Of a DNA stretch of 64,000 nt, positions 1-6,150 are shown piece after piece (the stretch's first letter is position 1; each line of letters begins with the position of its first letter). The translations under genes and the position numbers were made by a program. The notes beneath the pieces were generated by a model. It worked only from the letters and a program-made list of their open reading frames with translations. It searched no databases and was not told the origin of the DNA. The stretch is from Streptomyces paradoxus (GTDB taxonomy: Bacteria > Actinomycetota > Actinomycetes > Streptomycetales > Streptomycetaceae): the NCBI RefSeq assembly GCF_014202475.1, contig NZ_JACHGV010000002.1:891102-955101 (forward strand), in the 5' to 3' direction.

Positions 1-193
1 TGCCGGGTCCCACGTGAGTGATGACGTTGGACACCAGCTCGCTGACGCACAGTTGGGCTTCGTCGACCACGTGTTGCAATCCCCAGGCCCCCAGGTGCAG
101 CCGCAAGATCCGGCGCAGGGCCGCCACTTCCGCGGGTTCGGCTGTGAAGGCGATGTCCCATGGTTTGCGTCGCACGCAAGCTTCCTGACTCAC
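1..193 (-). CDS. Anti-sigma-factor-like ATP-binding protein, C-terminus cut by window edge
   Basis: Reading the minus strand from a GTG at 191-193 gives about 64 residues before the window ends. The visible part has the pattern of the small HATPase_c (RsbW/SpoIIAB-like) regulators abundant in Streptomyces: an N-terminal strand followed by an N-box-like helix with the motif ELVSNVITH, where the Glu and Asn bind Mg-ATP in this family. A GAAAGGGG ribosome-binding site lies 6-7 nt upstream of the GTG. It diverges from an XRE/DUF5753 plus DUF397 pair, a three-gene arrangement typical of WhiJ/AbaA-like developmental regulatory clusters. The G-boxes are outside the window. The function is inferred from the family. 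Confidence 0.8.
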   Translation of the reverse strand, partial: MSQEACVRRKPWDIAFTAEPAEVAALRRILRLHLGAWGLQHVVDEAQLCVSELVSNVITHVGPG

Positions 194-391
194 GCGGACC
201 CCTTTCGTTGCAGTTGGCACCGCATCGGCAGCGCAACGTCACGGATGTTCACGGTGAGTTGCGTTGGTGACCAGAGTGCTGGGTACACATCCCGTTCTGC
301 AATGTGCAGGAAGGGATTCCCACTTCCGAGTGATTGGCAAGCCCACCCCTTGGCGCGAGACTGAACGCTCGCTATTGGAAAGAGGGTTGAG

Positions 392-1237
392 ATGGCCGGA
401 TCACCCACGGCACGCCGACGGCGCCTCTCGATCGAGCTGAAGAAACTCCGCGAGAAGAGCTCCCTCACCTGCGCCCAGGTCGGCGAGGCCCTCGATTGGG
501 GCGGCTCCAAGGTCAACCGGATGGAGACCGGCAGCGGACGCGTCCAGCCCTCGGACATCGACGCCCTGTGCCGCTTCTACGACACGAGTAACGAGCTGCG
601 TGAGTTCCTCAAGTCACTCGCCCGGCAGGCGAAAGTGCGTGGTTGGTGGCAGGTCCACGGCGCCGGTGTGCCCGAGTGGTTCAACATCTACATCGGCCTT
701 GAGCAGGACGCCTCAACCTTCCGCCAGTACCAATGCGAGGTCGTACCCGGGCTCATGCAGACCGAGGTGTACGCCTCCGAGCTGCACAAGGTTGGGGCCC
801 ATATGTCCGTGGAGGACATCGCGAAGGCGGTACGCGTGCGCATGGAGCGCCAAGCCATGTTGCGACAGGCCGATGCTCCGGACGCCTGGTTCATCGTGAA
901 CGAGGGCGCGCTGCGTCACGTCATCGGTGATCGTGCCTTGATGCGGGAGCAGTTGGAGCGCGTTCGAGAGACAGCCGATCTGCCGACCGTGACCGTACAG
1001 GTCCTTCCCTTCGACTCAGGGACCTGTCCGTCCACCGGGTCATTCACCATGCTGGGCTTTCCGGCCCCGGAGGATCCGAACATCGTGTACAGGGACGGCA
1101 TTACTGATGCCGTGTACCTAGAGGGCGAGCATCATGTACGTGAGTACACGAGGGCATTCGACGGGCTGCGAGCGGCAGCCCTGAGTCCTCAGCGCTCGGC
1201 CGTGTTGATCGAGTCGATCTTGAAGGATTACGCGTAG
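392..1237 (+). CDS. XRE-family regulator with DUF5753 (WhiJ-like)
   Basis: 281 residues. An N-terminal helix-turn-helix at about residues 12-66 (LTCAQVGEAL, then SKVNRMETG as recognition helix) is followed by the DUF5753 effector domain (about residues 90-270, with the typical EVVPGLMQTEVYA and MERQAMLRQ segments). Proteins of this build are DNA-binding regulators of Streptomyces development and antibiotic production and usually act with a neighbouring small DUF397 protein. The TAG stop overlaps the GTG of the DUF397 gene by one base, so the two are translationally coupled. The ATPase gene diverges upstream. An AGAGGG ribosome-binding site lies 8 nt before the ATG. DNA targets and partner specificity cannot be read from the sequence. 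Confidence 0.92.
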   Translation: MAGSPTARRRRLSIELKKLREKSSLTCAQVGEALDWGGSKVNRMETGSGRVQPSDIDALCRFYDTSNELREFLKSLARQAKVRGWWQVHGAGVPEWFNIYIGLEQDASTFRQYQCEVVPGLMQTEVYASELHKVGAHMSVEDIAKAVRVRMERQAMLRQADAPDAWFIVNEGALRHVIGDRALMREQLERVRETADLPTVTVQVLPFDSGTCPSTGSFTMLGFPAPEDPNIVYRDGITDAVYLEGEHHVREYTRAFDGLRAAALSPQRSAVLIESILKDYA

Positions 1238-1452
1238 TGATATCGCCTGAGTCCGACGCCAGCAGCCGTCTCGTGTGGTTCCGGTCGTCCTACAGCAACG
1301 GTGCCGGAGGCGAGTGCCTGGAGTGCGCGCTCACGAGTCATGGCGCTCTTGTTCGGGACTCGAAGAGAGTGGAGGCGAATGTGGTCGCTGTCAGCGGCGA
1401 TGCATGGCGCTTCTTCATCCAGCCCATGAAGTGCGTCAGCGTGAAGCCCTGA
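1237..1452 (+). CDS. DUF397 domain-containing protein
   Basis: 71 residues, the usual size for DUF397. The family signature is visible: WFRSSYSNGAGGECLECA near residues 14-31, VRDSK in the middle and a terminal IQPMK segment. Such proteins are thought to work with the adjacent XRE/DUF5753 regulator, in some cases as a toxin- or effector-like partner it restrains. The GTG start shares its first G with the last base of the upstream stop codon, so expression is probably coupled. The partnership is inferred from arrangement and family knowledge, not shown here. Confidence 0.9.
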   Translation: MISPESDASSRLVWFRSSYSNGAGGECLECALTSHGALVRDSKRVEANVVAVSGDAWRFFIQPMKCVSVKP

Positions 1453-1464
1453 CCGGGACGGGAC

Positions 1465-1809
1465 CTAGCGCAGCCCCTTCTCGAACCGATACTGCTGCAC
1501 CAGTTCCTCCCACTCCCCGGCCTCGCCCTCGCTCACAGCGACGGTCCGCGTCCCGCCCACCAGCGTGCACACCTGGTCCGCTGCCTGCGTGGCCCGGCCA
1601 CTGGACGCATACACGCCCAGGACCAGGGCGGTGGAGGCGTCGTCGTCCCCGTCGGTGAGGGTGAAGCTCCAGGGGATCTCGCACGGTGGGGCGTGGTCGG
1701 GGTCCAGGCACAGGAGGCGTTCGATCGGGAGCTGGAGTGCGAGGGCCTCTTGTGAGGTCGGGTAGCCGTGGATGCGGATCTCGTACACCGTTGGTTCGTC
1801 TTCCACCAT
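1465..1809 (-). CDS. Hypothetical protein, 114 aa
   Basis: No family recognised. The protein is acidic and soluble-looking, with no signal peptide or membrane segment. It contains a central acidic loop (TLTDGDDDAS) and a C-terminal YRFEKGLR tail. I chose the ATG at 1807-1809 because an AAGGGCGAG ribosome-binding site sits 5 nt upstream; an in-frame TTG at 1833 would add eight residues but lacks a comparable site. It ends convergent with the DUF397 gene, only 12 bp away, and is followed upstream by the VOC gene in the same direction. Confidence 0.65.
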   Translation of the reverse strand: MVEDEPTVYEIRIHGYPTSQEALALQLPIERLLCLDPDHAPPCEIPWSFTLTDGDDDASTALVLGVYASSGRATQAADQVCTLVGGTRTVAVSEGEAGEWEELVQQYRFEKGLR

Positions 1810-1852
1810 TGGCACTCGCCCTTGCTGGTTCAAAGCTCAGCCGCGCCTCCAG

Positions 1853-2227
1853 TCAGCCCAGCTCCCCCGGTTCGATACAGAACTCGTTGCCCTCCGGGTC
1901 CGTCATCACGACCCAGCCGCGGCCGTTCGGGAGGGTGCGGTCCATGTGGACCCGGGCGCCCAGGGACACGGCTCGTTCGACCTCCTCGGCGCGGGTGCGG
2001 CCGGTGGGGCCCAAGTCGAAGTGGATGCGGTTCTTCGCCGTCTTGGCCTCCTCGACTCTGACGAAGAGGAGACCGGGCACTCCGTCCGGGAGTTCGACCA
2101 GGACCTCGTCGTCGCCGGGCTTGTCGATGTCGGAGATCGGGTGGCCCAGGAACTCGGACCAGAAGCGGGCCAGTTCGTAGGGCTCGCCCGTGCAGTCGAA
2201 GGTGATGTGGCGGATGGTCGGGTTCAA
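1853..2227 (-). CDS. VOC-family (glyoxalase/bleomycin-resistance fold) protein
   Basis: 124 residues with two beta-alpha-beta-beta-beta modules typical of VOC proteins. The first is IRHITFDCTGEPYELARFW; the second contains NRIHFDLGPT and ends in VMTDPEGNEFCIEPGE. The His of FDLGP-type strands and the terminal Glu of EFCIEPGE are the usual metal-ligand positions. The substrate is unknown; members include glyoxalases, dioxygenases and drug-binding resistance proteins. The start is TTG, supported by a GAGGGAG ribosome-binding site 7 nt upstream. The neighbours are a MarR gene upstream and a hypothetical gene downstream on the same strand. Confidence 0.85.
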   Translation of the reverse strand: MNPTIRHITFDCTGEPYELARFWSEFLGHPISDIDKPGDDEVLVELPDGVPGLLFVRVEEAKTAKNRIHFDLGPTGRTRAEEVERAVSLGARVHMDRTLPNGRGWVVMTDPEGNEFCIEPGELG

Positions 2228-2299
2228 CGGCCGTCTCCCTCAGGGGTGTTCTGCGAGGTGCGCTTCGCAGCATGCGTGGGGAGGCCGGGGCCTGTCGAA

Positions 2300-2785
2300 C
2301 TATTTGGGGTTCTCGGGGAGGTTCCCGTTGCCGCCCAGGTTGGCGACCATGCGGCGCAGGACGTTGATCGTCGTGATGAAGTCGGCCTGGCTGATGCCGT
2401 CGTGGGTGCGGTGGTGGACGCGGATGTTGCGCTCCCGGGCCCGGAGGCGGCCGGCCTCGCCCTCCTCGGTGAGGGTCATGGCGCCCGTCGCGTCCTGGGT
2501 GAGCCAGCCTCGGGCGATGAGGTCGTCGTAGACCGCGTCGAAGTCGGTGTTCTGGTCGTCGTAGGGGGTCAGGCGGTCGGTGAGGGTCGCGCGGGTCCAG
2601 TGGCCGCGGGCGCCGGAGGCGTGGTTCAGGGTCCACCAGTGGGGCTGGGTGAGGTTCTCCACAGCCAGTTGGCCGCGGATCGCCCCCACCACCCTGCGGC
2701 AGGCCTCGCCGGTCCAGGCGCCGATCGGCTGGGCGGCCAGTTCCTCCGGGGAGTAGTCCTTGAGGTTCTCGGCCTGTGCGCTCAT
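2300..2785 (-). CDS. MarR-like winged-helix regulator
   Basis: 161 residues when started at the ATG at 2783-2785. The order of elements fits a MarR-type winged helix: a dimerisation helix (WTGEACRRVVGAIRGQL), a helix-turn-helix region (LTQPHWWTLNHASG, then WTRATLTDRL), a wing (LTQDATGAMTLTEEGE) and C-terminal helices (HHRTHDGISQADFIT). This start was preferred over a codon 21 bp upstream because a perfect 22-bp palindrome and a promoter-like -10 end 6 nt before it, which implies a leaderless transcript. The ligand is unknown. It may be autoregulated through that palindrome, or controlled by a MerR-family protein, since the promoter spacing is of the MerR type. Confidence 0.75.
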   Translation of the reverse strand: MSAQAENLKDYSPEELAAQPIGAWTGEACRRVVGAIRGQLAVENLTQPHWWTLNHASGARGHWTRATLTDRLTPYDDQNTDFDAVYDDLIARGWLTQDATGAMTLTEEGEAGRLRARERNIRVHHRTHDGISQADFITTINVLRRMVANLGGNGNLPENPK

Positions 2786-2791
2786 GCGGTC

Positions 2792-2822
2792 GACGTAGGA
2801 CCTCAAGCGAACTTGAGGTCAA
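2792..2822 (-). promoter_or_regulatory. MerR/SoxR-box-like promoter-operator of the MarR gene
   Basis: On the minus strand, TTGACC (2817-2822) and TACGTC (2792-2797) are separated by 19 bp. The overlong spacer is filled by a perfect inverted repeat (2799-2820): GACCTCAAG, four bases, CTTGAGGTC. Nineteen-base spacers occupied by a palindrome are the hallmark of MerR-family activated promoters, and CCTCAAG-N4-CTTGAGG closely matches the SoxR box. The start codon follows the -10 by 6 nt, so the mRNA would be leaderless. No MerR-family gene lies in the window, and MarR autoregulation is an alternative. Confidence 0.6.
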
Positions 2823-2880
2823 GGAATGGCCACCCCTGCGCCACTAAGGGTGGCCGCCTTGCGCGCTGCGCTGCGCGGGC

Positions 2881-3339
2881 CTACGACGCCGGCGTCAGGT
2901 CCGCCCTGCCGAACAGGAGGGCGTAACCCGCGGGGAGCTGGGCCAGGATGCGGGTGACCAGGTCGTCGCCGACGAGGGGCGGCAGGGTGCCGAGGACCGA
3001 GCTGACGTCCCAGCGGGCCGTGGCGGACGTGGCTCCGGGGGTGCGTGAGGCGACCTCGTCGACGAATCGCGCGGCCGTGAGCCGGTGCGTGGCCGGGATC
3101 TGGGCGGCGATCAGCCGGGCGGCCTCGGCGGGCAGGGCACGGGCGAGGTCGACCCGTTCGTCGCCGGTGACGTGGGTGCCGAGGGCGGCCAGCACGGTAC
3201 GGGTGACCTGTTCCGCCTTCGCCCGGGTGGGGTAGAGGCCCGTTTCGCGGACCGCTTCGATCAGCTGGGGCCAGCCGTTGTCGTCGGCGGCGTGAGGGGC
3301 GCGGCTGGTCGTCACACGGGGCACCGTCGTCGTGCTCAT
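2881..3339 (-). CDS. DUF2267 domain-containing protein
   Basis: 152 residues. The segment WPQLIEAVRETGLYPTRA, then VLAALGTHVTGDE and LPAEAARLIAAQIP match the DUF2267 helical repeat, which is common in actinobacteria and often found near stress genes. The C-terminal half (VSSVLGTLPPLVGDDLVTRI) continues the repeat pattern. There is no signal peptide or membrane segment. It lies upstream of the MarR gene and downstream of hsp20 on the same strand. The molecular function of the family is unknown. Confidence 0.85.
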   Translation of the reverse strand: MSTTTVPRVTTSRAPHAADDNGWPQLIEAVRETGLYPTRAKAEQVTRTVLAALGTHVTGDERVDLARALPAEAARLIAAQIPATHRLTAARFVDEVASRTPGATSATARWDVSSVLGTLPPLVGDDLVTRILAQLPAGYALLFGRADLTPAS

Positions 3340-3448
3340 GTGTGGGGTTTTCCTCCGAGTGCGTGAGTGAGCGTGAGAGTGAGGGGGGCCGTGTCGCGCC
3401 GCCGGGATCGTGCCGGCGGCGCGACGTACCTCTGGGCGGTGCGGTGGG

Positions 3449-3874
3449 TCAGCCGCTGAGCTGCCTGCGGGTGTCGCCGCCCGAGATCTGGATGCGGCGG
3501 GGCTTGGCCTGCTCGGCCACCGGGATGCGCAGGGTCAGGACGCCGGCCTCGTAGGAGGCGTCGATGCGCTCCGTGTCGAGTGTGTCGCCGAGGAAGAGCT
3601 GGCGCGTGAAGGTGCCGGTGGGACGTTCGGCGACGAGCGGTTCCGCGCCCTCGGGGGCGGGGGACCTGCGCTCGGCTCGTACGTTGAGGACGTTGCGCTC
3701 GACGTCCAGTTCGATCGTCTCGGGGTCGATGCCGGGGAGGTCGAAGTGGACGAAGAAGTCGTCCCCGGAGCGGTAGGCGTCCATCGCCATGGCCGACGGG
3801 CGGGTGGCGGCGGGGCCGAAGACCTGCTGGGTGAGCCGGTCGAGTTCACGGAAGGGGTCCGTGCGCATGAGCAT
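3449..3874 (-). CDS. Hsp20/alpha-crystallin small heat-shock protein
   Basis: About 141 residues, normal for bacterial Hsp20. The alpha-crystallin domain runs from about residue 35 ([20 protein letters not shown]) to the C-terminus, with the conserved [11 protein letters not shown] strand and a terminal RRIQISGG in place of the usual I-x-I tail. It is an ATP-independent holdase that keeps unfolding proteins soluble. Start codons are crowded (GTG 3877, ATG 3874, ATG 3868); AGGAG lies 9 nt before the 3874 ATG. A strong promoter and a degenerate HspR-type repeat lie upstream, consistent with heat-shock control. Confidence 0.92.
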   Translation of the reverse strand: MLMRTDPFRELDRLTQQVFGPAATRPSAMAMDAYRSGDDFFVHFDLPGIDPETIELDVERNVLNVRAERRSPAPEGAEPLVAERPTGTFTRQLFLGDTLDTERIDASYEAGVLTLRIPVAEQAKPRRIQISGGDTRRQLSG

Positions 3875-3933
3875 CACGGGTCACTCCTCTCTTCAGGTGC
3901 TGGCTGCGATGCCCTACGGGTCCTGCGTCTTCT

Positions 3934-3975
3934 TATATAGCTCGGAGGAGGAAACTTGACAAGCCTGGGCTCAGG
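3934..3975 (-). promoter_or_regulatory. hsp20 promoter with possible degenerate HAIR operator
   Basis: The minus strand carries TTGTCA (3957-3962), exactly 17 bp, then TATATA (3934-3939), close to the vegetative HrdB consensus and unusually AT-rich for this genome. Overlapping the -35 is CTTGACA, 7 bp, GCTCAGG (3955-3975). It has the spacing of the HspR-associated inverted repeat (CTTGAGT-N7-ACTCAAG) but matches only 10 of 14 arm bases. The promoter call is firm; the HspR operator is tentative. Confidence 0.55.
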
Positions 3976-4037
3976 TTCGGGTTCCCGGGAGCCTCCGGGC
4001 TAGCCTCAAGATCCCCAGCAGGACGCAGGAGGCAGGT

Positions 4038-4349
4038 ATGGCGAAGGTTTCGAGTGCGGTGGTCGCCGCGAGCGGGCTCGTGGGCGGGTACGGCGTGGCC
4101 CGCTGGACCAGGCAGCGGCCGCTCGGCGGGGTCGTGCTGGCCGCGGCCGGGGTGGCGGCGGCGCGGCAGTGGCGGCAGCAGGCCGGTGGGGTGGCCGCCG
4201 GGGCGTTGTCGGCCGCGTATGTCGCCGCCTTCGCCGGGTCTCATCCGCTGGCGAAGAAGGTGGGCGCCTGGCCTGCCGTGTTCGGGGTGGCGGGGGCCGT
4301 GGGGCTGGCGTCGTGGGCGGTCGCGGACCGGCGGCGCCGCAGCGAGTAG
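4038..4349 (+). CDS. Small hydrophobic membrane protein, 103 aa
   Basis: No family recognised. The protein is Ala/Gly-rich with three likely membrane-spanning stretches (around residues 5-20, 28-66 and 75-95) separated by short basic turns (ARWTRQRP, RQWRQQ), and ends in the basic tail DRRRRSE. GCAGGAGGC 5-10 nt before the ATG is a good ribosome-binding site. It diverges from hsp20 across about 160 bp that hold the hsp20 promoter. It is followed by a bidirectional hairpin shared with the tRNA-like gene on the other strand. Role unknown. Confidence 0.75.
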   Translation: MAKVSSAVVAASGLVGGYGVARWTRQRPLGGVVLAAAGVAAARQWRQQAGGVAAGALSAAYVAAFAGSHPLAKKVGAWPAVFGVAGAVGLASWAVADRRRRSE

Positions 4350-4375
4350 GCGAGAGCGGCGCGTAGGCGACAGCA

Positions 4376-4410
4376 AAGAACCCGGCCCTGAATCCCAGGG
4401 CCGGGTTCTT
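4376..4410. terminator. Bidirectional hairpin terminator
   Basis: A perfect 15-bp inverted repeat (4376-4390 with 4396-4410, five-base loop) begins with AAGAACCCGG and ends with TTCTT. It lies after the small membrane-protein gene on the plus strand and directly after the tRNA-Gly-like gene on the minus strand, where its exit side reads TTCTTTG. It should stop transcription from both. Confidence 0.85.
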
Positions 4411-4415
4411 GTCGG

Positions 4416-4485
4416 AGCGCCGGGCAGGCCTTGCACCTGCATTTCCCCACAGGAAGTGGGGCGTCTTTCCTTGGACCACCAACGC
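4416..4485 (-). tRNA. Non-canonical tRNA-Gly(UCC)-like gene, 70 nt
   Basis: The minus strand from 4485 to 4416 folds as a full cloverleaf. The acceptor is GCGTTGG/CCGGCGC (two G-U pairs). A 3-bp D stem has loop CAAGGAAA. The anticodon stem CCCCA/TGGGG holds loop CTTCCTG, giving anticodon UCC. The variable loop is AAAT, and the T stem GCAGG/CCTGC has loop TGCAAGG. G1-C72, C2-G71, U73 and C35-C36 are the bacterial GlyRS identity elements, so it should be charged with glycine. The T loop lacks the invariant TTC (position 55 is G) and the D stem is short. The same TGCAA T-loop core occurs in staphylococcal tRNA-Gly species dedicated to peptidoglycan synthesis. CCA is not encoded. A TATAGT box and a hairpin terminator flank it. 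Confidence 0.7.
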
Positions 4486-4526
4486 ACTGTCCGCCGACCG
4501 GAGTTCCGGCGACTGGACGCAGATCA

Positions 4527-4532
4527 ACTATA
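4527..4532 (-). promoter_or_regulatory. -10 box of the tRNA-Gly-like gene
   Basis: TATAGT on the minus strand lies about 42 nt upstream of the tRNA 5' end, leaving a leader of roughly 35 nt for 5' processing. It sits in a locally AT-rich patch unlike the surrounding sequence. The -35 is weak: TGCAGG with an 18-bp spacer is the best candidate. Confidence 0.45.
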
Positions 4533-4620
4533 GCGCAGTTTCTGTTATCGCCTGCACCGTCAGGCCGTCCCCTCACCGTCCCCCGCAAGTACGCGACTTA
4601 CGACGCTGAGGTACGACGAC

Positions 4621-6063
4621 GTGACACGACAGATCAGCCGCCGGAGCATGGTGAAGGCAGCGGGCATCGGTATCGGCATCGGTGCGACCGCGACTGCGTT
4701 CGCCACACCGGCCGGCGCCGCCGACGCCCCCCTCACTCACCCCGGGCTGCTGCATACCCGTGCCGATCTGGGCCGTATGGCGGCCAAGGTGAAGGCGGGT
4801 GCCAGACCGTACGCCGCCGGGTTCGCCAAGCTCACCGCCAACCGGCATGCGCAGAGCGGGTGGCGGCCGAATCCGCAGGCGATCGTGTACCGGGGGTCGG
4901 GTACGCCCGAGAACTACCGGATCCTCTACAACGACATCCACGCCGCGTACCAGAACGCCCTGCGCTTTCACGTGAGCGGCGAGGAGGCGCACGCCGACAC
5001 CGCCGTGGCGATCCTCAACGCCTGGTCGGGGAAGCTGACCAGGCTGGAGGGCAGTGCCGACCGGTTCCTGGCGGCGGGGTTGTACGGCTACCAGTTCGCG
5101 AATGCCGCCGAACTCGTGCGGGGGCACGGGGACTTCGACCTGGGCCGGGCGCAGGAGCTGATGCGGAACGTCTTCCATCCGCTGAGCGACGACTTCCTGA
5201 CCAGGCACAACAACGCCGTCGTCACCAACTACTGGCCCAACTGGGACCTGACGGCCATCGCGTGTGTGCTCGCGACCGGGATCTTCTGCGACGAACGGGC
5301 CGTGGTCGAGCGGGCCGTGGAGTACTTCAAGCACGGGGACGGCATGGGGTCGGTACGGCACGCCATTCCCGTCGTCCACGAGGGCGGACTCGGCGAGTGG
5401 GTCGAGGCGGGGCGGGACCAAGGGCACGCGCTGCTCGGGGTCGGGCTGATGGGCACGGTGTGCGAGATGGCGTGGAACCAGGGGATCGATCTGTACGGGT
5501 ACGACGACAGCCGGTTCCTGAAGGGCGCACAGTACGTGGCCAAGTGGAGCCTGGGCGGGGATGTTCCGTATACGGCCAACACGCGGAGGAAGGGGGCGAT
5601 CGGGGGATGGTCGGGGAGCGAGACCGCGTCCGATGTCGCGGGCGTGGATCCGACGATGACCCGGCCCATCTGGGCGATGATCGCCAACCACTACACCAAG
5701 CGGCGGGGGCTGCCGGCGTCCTACCTCACGCGGGCGGCCGCCAAGGCCGCGCCCGAGGGCGGGGGCGGGGACTACGGGCCCAACAGCGGGGGGTTCGACC
5801 AGCTGGGGTTCGGGACGCTGGCGTTCACCCGGGACCGGGTGGAGGAGCCGGTCGGGGGCCCTTCGCCGTCGTCCGGTGGGTCACGGGATGCCGGGGGTGT
5901 CCGGCCGCATGCTTCGGCGTCTCCGGCCGTCGGGGGTGATCTCGCCGCGACCGGGTCCGGGGATGCGGCGGGATGGGCCGCGGCGGCGGGGATCGGCGCG
6001 GTGGCGGGCGGTCTGCTGTTGCTGCGGAAGCGTGACCGGGGGCGTCGGGGGGCGGCCGAGTAG
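4621..6063 (+). CDS. Tat-exported, sortase-anchored alginate-lyase-like protein
   Basis: 480 residues. The N-terminus SRRSMVKAAG followed by a hydrophobic stretch ending ATPAGA is a twin-arginine signal. The body (about residues 40-390) resembles the alginate-lyase alpha/alpha-toroid family: the start LTHPGLLHTRADLGRM, then RHNNAVVTNYWPNWD in the active-site region and RDQGHALLGVGLM. The C-terminus has LAATG, a hydrophobic segment (AAAAGIGAVAGGLLLL) and RKRDRGRR, the LAxTG sorting signal of class E sortases. So it probably is a polysaccharide lyase exported folded and then fixed to the wall. The start is GTG with GAGG upstream. Substrate unknown; no sortase in the window. Confidence 0.8.
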   Translation: MTRQISRRSMVKAAGIGIGIGATATAFATPAGAADAPLTHPGLLHTRADLGRMAAKVKAGARPYAAGFAKLTANRHAQSGWRPNPQAIVYRGSGTPENYRILYNDIHAAYQNALRFHVSGEEAHADTAVAILNAWSGKLTRLEGSADRFLAAGLYGYQFANAAELVRGHGDFDLGRAQELMRNVFHPLSDDFLTRHNNAVVTNYWPNWDLTAIACVLATGIFCDERAVVERAVEYFKHGDGMGSVRHAIPVVHEGGLGEWVEAGRDQGHALLGVGLMGTVCEMAWNQGIDLYGYDDSRFLKGAQYVAKWSLGGDVPYTANTRRKGAIGGWSGSETASDVAGVDPTMTRPIWAMIANHYTKRRGLPASYLTRAAAKAAPEGGGGDYGPNSGGFDQLGFGTLAFTRDRVEEPVGGPSPSSGGSRDAGGVRPHASASPAVGGDLAATGSGDAAGWAAAAGIGAVAGGLLLLRKRDRGRRGAAE

Positions 6064-6150
6064 CGCGGTCGGAGCATGTGGGCCGGCCCTGCCTTTGTTT
6101 CTCCTTCCGTTCGCGGCCCGCATGCTCCGATCGCGCCCCGGCCACCAGAC

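Noticed and set aside
4571..4640. Second tRNA-like fold near the alginate-lyase gene
   Set aside because: Only isolated short stems could be drawn; no anticodon arm with conserved loop residues was present.
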